This document shows, piece by piece, positions 1 through 5,326 of a DNA stretch of 5,326 nt; position 1 is the first letter of the stretch; every line of letters starts with the position of its first letter. A program made the position numbers and the translations under genes. The notes beneath the pieces were generated by a model. That model did no database searches and was not told the origin of the DNA. It saw only the letters and a list, made by a program, of their open reading frames with translations. Source of the stretch: Myxococcales bacterium (GTDB taxonomy: Bacteria; Desulfobacterota_B; Binatia; UBA1149; SPBQ01); the NCBI GenBank assembly GCA_004525875.1, contig SPBQ01000190.1, positions 1 to 5,326 of the forward strand, given 5' to 3'.

Positions 1-1
1 G

Positions 2-3000
2 CCCACGCGCCGCGCCGCGCGCGCCCCCGCCGGCGCCGCGACTCCCGGCTTCGAGCACGTGCACGTGCTCGAGCTCTCGCGCTACCTCGACATGGCGGCG
101 GTGGCGCGCGCGTTCGAGAAGCGGCCCGAGGTCGTGTGGGCGGAGCCGGACGGCAAGGTCGAGCTGTTCGCAACGACGAACGATCCGTTCCTCTTCAGCT
201 CGGGCGAGTGGGGTCAGCCGTTCCGCGACCTCTGGGGGCTCGAGAGCATCAACGTGCAGAGCGCGTGGGACGTCACGCGCGGCGCCGGCGTCGTGGTCGC
301 GATCATCGATACCGGAATCGATGCGATCCACCCGGAGATCGCCGACCGCTTGTGGACGAACACCGCGGAGATCGCGGGCAACGGCGTCGATGACGACGGC
401 AACGGCTACGTCGACGACACCTGGGGCTGGGACACGTACGACGACGACGACGATCCGACCGACGAGTTCGGCCACGGAACGCACGTGGCGGGCACGGTGG
501 CGGCGGCGGGAAACAACACCACCGGCGTGGTCGGCGTTGCCTACGACGCGACGCTGATGACGATCAAGGCCTTCTCGGCGGGCGGGAGCGCCGAGTTCAC
601 ACATACGGCGACCGCCATCCTCTATGCCACCGACAACGGTGCCGACGTGATCAACGCGAGCTGGGGTGCGAGCGTGCCGTCCAGCCTCGTCAGCGACGCG
701 GTCGAGGCGGCGGCAGCCGCCGGTGTCGTATTCGTCGCCGCGGCGGGCAACTCCGCGACCGACGTGAGCACCTTCCACCCCGCGTCCCATCCACGCGCGA
801 TCTCGGTGTCCGCGTTCGACTCGACCGACGCGCTCGCGTTCTTCTCGAACTTCGGCGTCGGCATCGATGTCGCGGCGCCCGGCGGCGGCGATGAACTTCC
901 CACCACCGCGTTCGAGCCGTACCGCTCGATCCTCTCGCTCAAGTCGGCCATCACGAGCGAGAGCATGGCTCCGGATGCGCTCGTCATCAACGGGCTGTAC
1001 CTGCGCCAGGCCGGCACGAGCATGGCGGCGCCGCACGTGGCGGGCACCGCGGCGCTGCTGCTCGCCGCCAATCCGGCCCTCACCGCCGAGCAGGTGCGAC
1101 AAGCGCTGCGCGCCTCGAGCGACGACGTCGCAGCTCCGGGCTTCGACGTCGAGTCCGGCTACGGCCGCATCAATGCCGGTCGGGCGCTACTCGTCCCGGT
1201 TCCGCCGGAGGTCAAGATCGACGCGCCGACGCTCAACGCCGTAATCGGCGTCAACTCGATCGAGATCGGCGGAACCGTCGCCGGCGGTGCTCTCACCAGC
1301 TACGCAATCGAGTACGGAGCCGGCGACGAGCCGGATTCGTGGACCGAGATCGCACCTCCCGCAACATCGGAAGTCGTCGCAGACACGCTGGCCACGTGGG
1401 ACGTAGCCGCGGTGGCCGACGGGCGCTACACCATACGCGTCAGCGCGAACGATGGTTCGGCTTACGTCTTCGAGGACCGCGTTCAGCTCACGCTCGATCG
1501 GCTGGCGATCACCGATCCCGCCGGCTACACGACGCTTCGCGGTGGCGTCCCCATCGTAATCCAGGGCACCGCTTACGTTCCCGGCCTGACCTCCTACGAA
1601 GTCGAGTACCGCCTCATCGAGCCGGATCTGACCGAAGGGCCGTGGACGAGCGCAGGCATCACCGCGACGGCTGGTGGTACCACGCCGGTTTTCGAAGACG
1701 CGCTCGCGACGTTCGATTCTTCGGTGCTGCCGGGTGGTCGCGACCTCGACTTGCGATTGACGCTCCACGGGACGGACGGCGCCGTCGAGGAGACGTACCA
1801 CCACATCGTCGTCGACCCGAGCATCCGTGCGGGCTGGCCGATCCAGCTGCCGGTGCAAGTTCCCTACAGCCTCATGAAGGGGCACATGAACCTCGCCGAC
1901 CTCGACGGCGACGGCACGAAGGAGATTCTCGCCGCCTACGGCGATCTCGTCTACGTTTGGCGCCACGACGGTACCGAGTTCCCGGGCTGGCCGCAGTCGG
2001 TCGAGGATGGCGACCTGGAGACCGTCGAGTGGGTCGACAGATCGCCGGCCGCCGCCGATCTCGACAACGATGGGGACCTCGAGCTGGTGATCGCCGACGG
2101 CGAAGAGATCCACGTATGGCATCACGACGGTACGGCGATGGCTGGCTGGCCGATCTACTACCGCTTGCCCGACTCTTTCTACGATTTCGGGCCGAGCGAC
2201 GACGTCACGCTGGTCGACCTCGACGGCGACGGCGTGCGCGACATCCTGTTCCCGTGGCACCACGGCGTGGGGGCCGTGCGTACCGACGGCAGCATGCTGC
2301 CGGGCTGGCCCGTCACGTTCGCGACCACCGTCCTGTCCCCAGCACCGGTGGAGAGCTCGATCGCCGTCGGCGACATGACGGGGGACGGATCGCCCGAGGT
2401 CGCTTTCATCGAACGTCACTGCTGCGGCGGCCAAGGAAAGCAACAGCTCCACGTCCATGACTCGAGCGGCAACCCGCTCCCCGGCTTTCCCCGCCGGGTC
2501 TCGAAACGAGAGGTCGACGACAACTGGCCAATCCTCGTCGACGTCAGCGGCGACGGCCTGCTCGACGCCGTGACGAACGATTCGAAGGCGAAGAAGCTCG
2601 GCGCGTACGACTGGCGAGGCAAGCGTCGCAGGCTGCGCACGAAGATTCCCGCCTATCGCGAAAGTGTGCCCACGGCCTTCGGCCGCAAGCGCTTCGAATC
2701 GCAGCAGGAGCCGCTGTCGGCAGGTGACATCGACGGCGACGGACGCGCCGGGATCTTCGTCGGCACCGAGTGGCCGCAGACACACAAGAAGTGCTCCGGC
2801 AACCGCTGTACATGGACGTTCCTTCTGCCTCCGTGGAACGGGACGAACATCCTGCAGGCCGTCAGTGGAACGCAACGTACGGTTCCCGGCTGGCCCCATG
2901 TGTGGGAGTTCAATCGCGGCGACAACGCCCACGGCGGCGGCAGCGCAGCGATCGGCGACATCGACGGCGACGGTGCCCAGGACGTCGTCACCGGCACCGG

Positions 3001-3292
3001 CATGTGCTGGGCGGCGAACGGCTTCGACTATCATCGTTGCTACAGCGTTCATGCCTTCAACGCCGACGGCTCGACCCTGCAGGGCTTTCCCAAGCCGACC
3101 GCGAATCCGGGCGGCGATGCCGGCATGATGCCGGCCATCGGTGACCTCGACGGAGACGGGCTCAAGGAGATCGTGTGGGCTGACTGGGCCGGCAACGTCA
3201 TCGTCTGGAACGTAGCCGGTACACCGGGCCCGGAGAGCATCCAGTGGTCGGGTTTTCGCGGGAACCCGGCCCACACCGGCGCGCTCGATTGA
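2..3292 (+). CDS. Secreted subtilisin-like (S8) serine protease with two Ig-like domains and FG-GAP/VCBS propeller, 5'-partial
   Basis: Peptidase S8 endoprotease, probably exported and calcium-dependent. Residues are numbered from the GTG at 59, but the frame is open to the window edge and that GTG lies inside the propeptide, so the true start and signal peptide are upstream. Residues 1-40 look like the end of an I9-type propeptide (core VVWAEPD at 25-31). Residues 60-377 are the catalytic domain: Asp84 in IIDTG, His139 in GHGTHVAG, oxyanion Asn231 in AAGN, nucleophile Ser321 in GTSMAAPHVAG. All key residues are present, so it should be active. Acidic loops (NGVDDDGNGYVDD at 108-120, five Asp at 128-132) suggest calcium sites. 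Residues 384-480 and 482-588 are two Ig-like domains. Residues 590-1077 are a beta-propeller with eight Asp-rich loops. No LPXTG, transmembrane helix or dockerin is seen at the C-terminus, which ends in FRGNPAHTGALD. Substrate is unknown. Family assignment is firm; localisation is inferred. Confidence 0.95.
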   Translation, partial: PTRRAARAPAGAATPGFEHVHVLELSRYLDMAAVARAFEKRPEVVWAEPDGKVELFATTNDPFLFSSGEWGQPFRDLWGLESINVQSAWDVTRGAGVVVAIIDTGIDAIHPEIADRLWTNTAEIAGNGVDDDGNGYVDDTWGWDTYDDDDDPTDEFGHGTHVAGTVAAAGNNTTGVVGVAYDATLMTIKAFSAGGSAEFTHTATAILYATDNGADVINASWGASVPSSLVSDAVEAAAAAGVVFVAAAGNSATDVSTFHPASHPRAISVSAFDSTDALAFFSNFGVGIDVAAPGGGDELPTTAFEPYRSILSLKSAITSESMAPDALVINGLYLRQAGTSMAAPHVAGTAALLLAANPALTAEQVRQALRASSDDVAAPGFDVESGYGRINAGRALLVPVPPEVKIDAPTLNAVIGVNSIEIGGTVAGGALTSYAIEYGAGDEPDSWTEIAPPATSEVVADTLATWDVAAVADGRYTIRVSANDGSAYVFEDRVQLTLDRLAITDPAGYTTLRGGVPIVIQGTAYVPGLTSYEVEYRLIEPDLTEGPWTSAGITATAGGTTPVFEDALATFDSSVLPGGRDLDLRLTLHGTDGAVEETYHHIVVDPSIRAGWPIQLPVQVPYSLMKGHMNLADLDGDGTKEILAAYGDLVYVWRHDGTEFPGWPQSVEDGDLETVEWVDRSPAAADLDNDGDLELVIADGEEIHVWHHDGTAMAGWPIYYRLPDSFYDFGPSDDVTLVDLDGDGVRDILFPWHHGVGAVRTDGSMLPGWPVTFATTVLSPAPVESSIAVGDMTGDGSPEVAFIERHCCGGQGKQQLHVHDSSGNPLPGFPRRVSKREVDDNWPILVDVSGDGLLDAVTNDSKAKKLGAYDWRGKRRRLRTKIPAYRESVPTAFGRKRFESQQEPLSAGDIDGDGRAGIFVGTEWPQTHKKCSGNRCTWTFLLPPWNGTNILQAVSGTQRTVPGWPHVWEFNRGDNAHGGGSAAIGDIDGDGAQDVVTGTGMCWAANGFDYHRCYSVHAFNADGSTLQGFPKPTANPGGDAGMMPAIGDLDGDGLKEIVWADWAGNVIVWNVAGTPGPESIQWSGFRGNPAHTGALD
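51..72. repeat. 22-bp perfect palindrome in the propeptide coding region
   Basis: The half-site TCGAGCACGTG at 51-61 is followed directly by its exact reverse complement at 62-72. The element contains two adjacent CACGTG hexamers. It lies inside the open protease frame and encodes Phe-Glu-His-Val-His-Val-Leu-Glu (the Phe codon begins one base upstream). Because GAG/CTC are reverse complements and CACGTG is self-complementary, codon choice alone could create it. The sequence is certain; a regulatory role is unsupported. Confidence 0.6.
1208..1822 (+). repeat. Tandem pair of Ig-like domains within the protease
   Basis: Residues 384-480 and 482-588 of the protease (numbered from 59) form two related beta-rich modules. 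Shared landmarks come in the same order: an opening I-x-x-P, a GTV or GTA strand, LTSYAIEYG in the first against LTSYEVEYR in the second, then a Trp-Thr a few residues on, and D-x-LATWD against D-ALATFD. The copies are diverged, so this is an old domain duplication rather than a recent DNA repeat. Such modules usually act as spacers between a catalytic domain and a binding domain, and that role is inferred here. Confidence 0.75.
1832..3289 (+). repeat. Eight-unit FG-GAP/VCBS-type beta-propeller region of the protease
   Basis: The C-terminal 486 residues are built from units with an Asp-rich calcium loop of the D-x-[DTS]-[GN]-D-G type. The loops start at residues 614, 667, 720, 772, 828, 890, 967 and 1029 (numbered from 59). 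Six are DLDGDG-like; those at 772 (DMTGDG) and 828 (DVSGDG) have lost the central Asp. Most units also carry Gly-Trp/Phe-Pro (592, 643, 696, 749, 809, 944, 1009), about 19-24 residues before the next Asp loop. Unit length is about 53 in the first half and 56-77 in the second, where cysteine-bearing insertions occur. Integrin-alpha-like FG-GAP propellers bind calcium through these loops and often bind proteins or polysaccharides. The ligand here is unknown. Confidence 0.88.
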
Positions 3293-3311
3293 TCGTGCCC
3301 CTTTCAGCGGA

Positions 3312-3334
3312 GCGGACGGCCGCAAGACCGTCGC
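3312..3334. terminator. Weak candidate hairpin between convergent genes
   Basis: The 48-bp gap between the two convergent stop codons contains GACGG (3315-3319) and its complement CCGTC (3328-3332) around an 8-base loop. Bulging base 3314 adds two more pairs (GC at 3312-3313 with GC at 3333-3334). No T-run follows on either strand, so it is not a classical intrinsic terminator. Its position is where a bidirectional terminator would be expected. A short stem like this can arise by chance in GC-rich DNA. Confidence 0.25.
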
Positions 3335-3340
3335 GACGAG

Positions 3341-4336
3341 TCAGACGATCGCGTCGACGAGCCCCCACGCCAGCGCCGTGGCCGCATCGACACGGCGTCC
3401 GGTGAGCGCCATCAGCGCGGTGCGCTGGCGGCCGATACGACGAGGAATGCTGGCGGTCCCGCCCGCACCCGGCACCAGCCCCATCGAAAGCTCGGGCAGC
3501 TCGAAGTACGCGTCGGGCTTCGCCTCCACCCGCGCGGCGAACGCCGGCAGCTCCACGCCGGCACCGATGCACGCACCGTGAACGCGAGCCGTGACGCGAT
3601 CGGCGAGATCGGCGAGCATCCGGCCCGCGTTTCGTGTCGAACGGATCATGTGTGCCGTGGCCGGGTCGGCGAACGTACCGAACTCACGCAGGTCGCCGCC
3701 GCTGGAGAACGACGGCCCGCGACCGCTGACCACCACCTCCGTGATACCGGGATCGGCCGCGGCGACCGCGAGCGCCTCGCACAGGGCGTCGCGCATCTCG
3801 GCCGAGAACGCGTTGTGGGAGCGCGGCCGGTTGAGCTCGAGAACCAGCCGGGCCGCCTCACGTATCGCCACCACGGCCGGCCCCGGCTCGGACTCGACGG
3901 CGTCGCTCACCGGCTGAGCATCGAGCCACGCAGCGAACTCCGGCCCCGCCTGTAGCATCGAGTACACCAGCGACTCCGCGACCAGGGCCGAGTGGACGTC
4001 GAGCGACGCGCCGAGACGCAGCAGCTGGACCAGCGCCGTGGCTGCCAGCGGTGTGCGCTCGATGCCGGCGACGATCTCGGCCAGCGCCGCGGCATCTTCC
4101 ACGCGCACGTCGAACGCCTCGACGAAGCGGGCCGATGCGGGCGCGGCGCGCTCGGACCAGAGCGCGATCGACGGGGCCGGCAGCCTCGCCAGTGCCGCCG
4201 CGATCATGTCGGGATCGGTAGCGTCGCCCGAACCAGCCGCAACATGGAGGTCGACGATCAGGGCGCCGGCGCCACCAAGCAGCGAGAACTCCTCGGCGCC
4301 ACCGGGAGCGAACAGTCGTTCAGCCGCTTCCGGCAA
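3341..4336 (-). CDS. Enoyl-CoA hydratase/isomerase (crotonase) family protein with N-terminal extension
   Basis: Crotonase-superfamily enzyme, probably cytoplasmic, acting on a CoA thioester. Numbering is from a TTG at 4336 (331 aa). The crotonase domain covers about residues 158-331: NRPRSHNAFS at 169-178, the oxyanion-hole segment SFSSGGDL at 209-216, GAGVEL with Glu262, and LPELSMGLVPGAGG with Glu282. The two glutamates are 20 residues apart, as are Glu144 and Glu164 of rat mitochondrial enoyl-CoA hydratase, which favours real hydratase activity. Residues 1-157 are an extra region not found in the usual ~260-aa enzymes; from memory, similar long versions occur in Actinomycetota. The start is uncertain: TTG 4336 lacks a clear Shine-Dalgarno, the next ATG (4207) would cut into the extension, and ATG 4570 would overlap the ligase by about 200 bases. 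It lies 29 bp after the ligase stop, so co-transcription is likely. Substrate is not determinable. Confidence 0.88.
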   Translation of the reverse strand: MPEAAERLFAPGGAEEFSLLGGAGALIVDLHVAAGSGDATDPDMIAAALARLPAPSIALWSERAAPASARFVEAFDVRVEDAAALAEIVAGIERTPLAATALVQLLRLGASLDVHSALVAESLVYSMLQAGPEFAAWLDAQPVSDAVESEPGPAVVAIREAARLVLELNRPRSHNAFSAEMRDALCEALAVAAADPGITEVVVSGRGPSFSSGGDLREFGTFADPATAHMIRSTRNAGRMLADLADRVTARVHGACIGAGVELPAFAARVEAKPDAYFELPELSMGLVPGAGGTASIPRRIGRQRTALMALTGRRVDAATALAWGLVDAIV

Positions 4337-4365
4337 GGAGAGCGTTTCGAGCTTTGCGGCGCCGC

Positions 4366-5326
4366 TTACGATGCGTCTCCGGCGAGCCGCGCCCTGACCA
4401 CGCGCCTCAGGAGCTTGCCCGTCTCGTTGTAGGGCAGCTCGTCCCAGAACTCGATGCGCTCGGGCACGCGCGAGGAGCGAAGCTTCTCCTTCACCAGTGC
4501 CTGCAGCTCCACGGCACCGACGCTCCTGCCCTCCTGCACGACGATGGCCGCGGCGACCGCCTCGCCCCATTGCTCGCTCGGAACGCCGACGACGGCGCAG
4601 TCGGCCACGCCATCGTGGTCGAGCAGCACGTCCTCGATCTCTCCCGGCGAGAGGTTCTCGCCGCCGCGAACGATGACGTCGTCGATGCGTCCCTCGATGA
4701 ACAGGTAGCCCTCGGCATCCATCGAGCCGCCGTCGCGGGTCGGGAACCAGCCGTCGCTACCGACGTTGCTCGCGCGTCCGAGGTACTCCCCCGAGACCTG
4801 CTCACCGCGCACGTGAATTTCACCCGACTCGCCGGGACCGACGGGGTTGCCTTCCTCGTCGCGGATCTCGACGTCGATGCTCGGCAGCGGTCGTCCTACC
4901 GAGACGATGCGCCGGCGCAGATCGGGCTCGTCACTCGCGGCGGCGGCGCGGTGGTCGTCGGGGCCGAGAACGGCGATCGTGGAGCTGGTCTCGGTGAGGC
5001 CGTAGGCGTTGGTGAAGTCCGTGTCGGGGAAGAGCTTCATCGCCCGCTCGATCACGGGCTGCGGCATCTTGCCGCCGCCGTAGGCCAGCGCGCGCAGATG
5101 GGGCAGATCAGCCGAGCCGGCGTCACCGAGCGCGTCGATGATGCGTGCGAGCATGGTCGGGACCACGAACGCGTGGGTGACCTTCTCGGCACGCGCCAGC
5201 TCGATCCAGCCTTCGGCGCTGAAGTTCGCGAGCTGGACGATGCGGCGGCCCGAGTAGACCGAGCTCATGATCGCGGCCATTCCGGCGATGTGGTAGGGCG
5301 GCACGCTCACCAGCGCCGCGTCCTCC
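4366..5326 (-). CDS. AMP-forming acyl-CoA ligase (class I adenylate-forming enzyme), N-terminally truncated by the window
   Basis: ANL-superfamily ligase that activates a carboxylic acid with ATP to an acyl-adenylate and then the acyl-CoA. The visible 319 codons run to TAA at 4368-4366. The frame is open to the window edge, so the GTG at 5310 is not the start; the family is usually 500-550 aa, and the N-terminal part with the Ser/Thr/Gly-rich ATP loop is missing. Motifs in order are VPPYHIAGM, YGGGKMP, NAYGLTETSS (A5, around 4980-5015), the ribose-binding Asp in PTRDGG (4740-4732), the hinge/A8 block GRIDDVIVRGGENLSPGEIE (about 4690-4635), and NETGKLLRR, where Lys at 4416-4414 is the catalytic A10 lysine. 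The A7 motif reads TRD instead of the usual TGD, but the Asp is kept. Substrate (fatty, aromatic or other acid) cannot be told. The crotonase gene downstream suggests a beta-oxidation-like pathway. Confidence 0.93.
   Translation of the reverse strand, partial: EDAALVSVPPYHIAGMAAIMSSVYSGRRIVQLANFSAEGWIELARAEKVTHAFVVPTMLARIIDALGDAGSADLPHLRALAYGGGKMPQPVIERAMKLFPDTDFTNAYGLTETSSTIAVLGPDDHRAAAASDEPDLRRRIVSVGRPLPSIDVEIRDEEGNPVGPGESGEIHVRGEQVSGEYLGRASNVGSDGWFPTRDGGSMDAEGYLFIEGRIDDVIVRGGENLSPGEIEDVLLDHDGVADCAVVGVPSEQWGEAVAAAIVVQEGRSVGAVELQALVKEKLRSSRVPERIEFWDELPYNETGKLLRRVVRARLAGDAS

Noticed and set aside
1..40. GC-only alternating stretch at the window start as a possible promoter-proximal or Z-DNA element
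   Set aside because: It reads as an open Ala/Arg/Pro-rich segment continuous with the protease propeptide frame; GC-rich codons are enough to explain it.
1339..2460. 373-codon forward frame overlapping the protease gene
   Set aside because: The product is Arg-rich low-complexity sequence typical of an out-of-frame reading of a GC-rich gene; the protease frame explains the DNA.
1891..3160. Repeated gacggcgacgg-like DNA as a possible direct-repeat array
   Set aside because: The repeats track the Asp-Gly-Asp-Gly calcium loops of the propeller at protein level; flanking DNA is diverged, so this is not a mobile or CRISPR-like array.
1187..3325. Long antisense open frame of 712 codons opposite the protease Ig and propeller regions
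   Set aside because: The sense strand encodes clear repeated domains over the whole length. The antisense product is rich in Arg, Val, Asp and Ala with no recognisable motif, as expected from GC-rich codons read in reverse.
3578..3955. Forward 125-codon frame, and similar ones at 3591-3917 and 3992-4432, opposite the crotonase gene
   Set aside because: They are on the strand opposite a gene with conserved catalytic residues and have no motif or ribosome binding site that supports them.
4337..4570. Upstream extension of the crotonase frame to ATG 4570
   Set aside because: The extra residues are Arg/Gly-rich with no domain character and overlap the conserved C-terminal domain of the ligase, including its catalytic Lys, in another frame.

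Overview
The window is GC-rich bacterial DNA, clearly above 60% GC, with three protein-coding genes and almost no intergenic space. Two genes run off the ends. No RNA gene, CRISPR array, insertion sequence or phage gene is visible. The organism cannot be named from this sequence. A large secreted subtilase with a calcium-loop propeller, next to acyl-CoA metabolism genes of a type common in Actinomycetota, would fit Actinomycetota, Myxococcota or an uncultured high-GC lineage such as Binatota. That placement is inference.

Layout. Positions 2-3292 (+) hold a 5'-truncated gene for a large secreted subtilisin-like (S8) protease. In order it encodes the end of an I9-like propeptide, a complete S8 catalytic domain with Asp/His/Ser and the oxyanion Asn, two tandem Ig-like domains, and a C-terminal FG-GAP/VCBS-type beta-propeller with eight Asp-rich calcium loops. 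After a 48-bp gap, two genes lie on the opposite strand and converge on the protease: a crotonase-family enoyl-CoA hydratase/isomerase with an N-terminal extension (4336-3341), preceded by the C-terminal half or more of an AMP-forming acyl-CoA ligase (5326-4366), whose start lies beyond the window.

How the genes relate. The ligase and crotonase form a tight co-directional pair and probably act one after the other: an acid is activated to its acyl-CoA, then an enoyl-CoA is hydrated or isomerised in a beta-oxidation-like route. The substrate cannot be read from the sequence. The protease points the other way and is probably a separate transcription unit; nothing links it functionally to the pair.

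The content is recognisable protein families, with no clear sign of an undescribed multi-gene system. The points most worth a second look are the register of the protease propeller (eight calcium loops but seven Gly-Trp/Phe-Pro motifs, the missing one replaced by a very basic patch), six cysteines confined to late blades, a 22-bp perfect palindrome in the propeptide coding region, and a crotonase gene with an N-terminal extension and no conventional ATG/GTG start at its expected 5' end.
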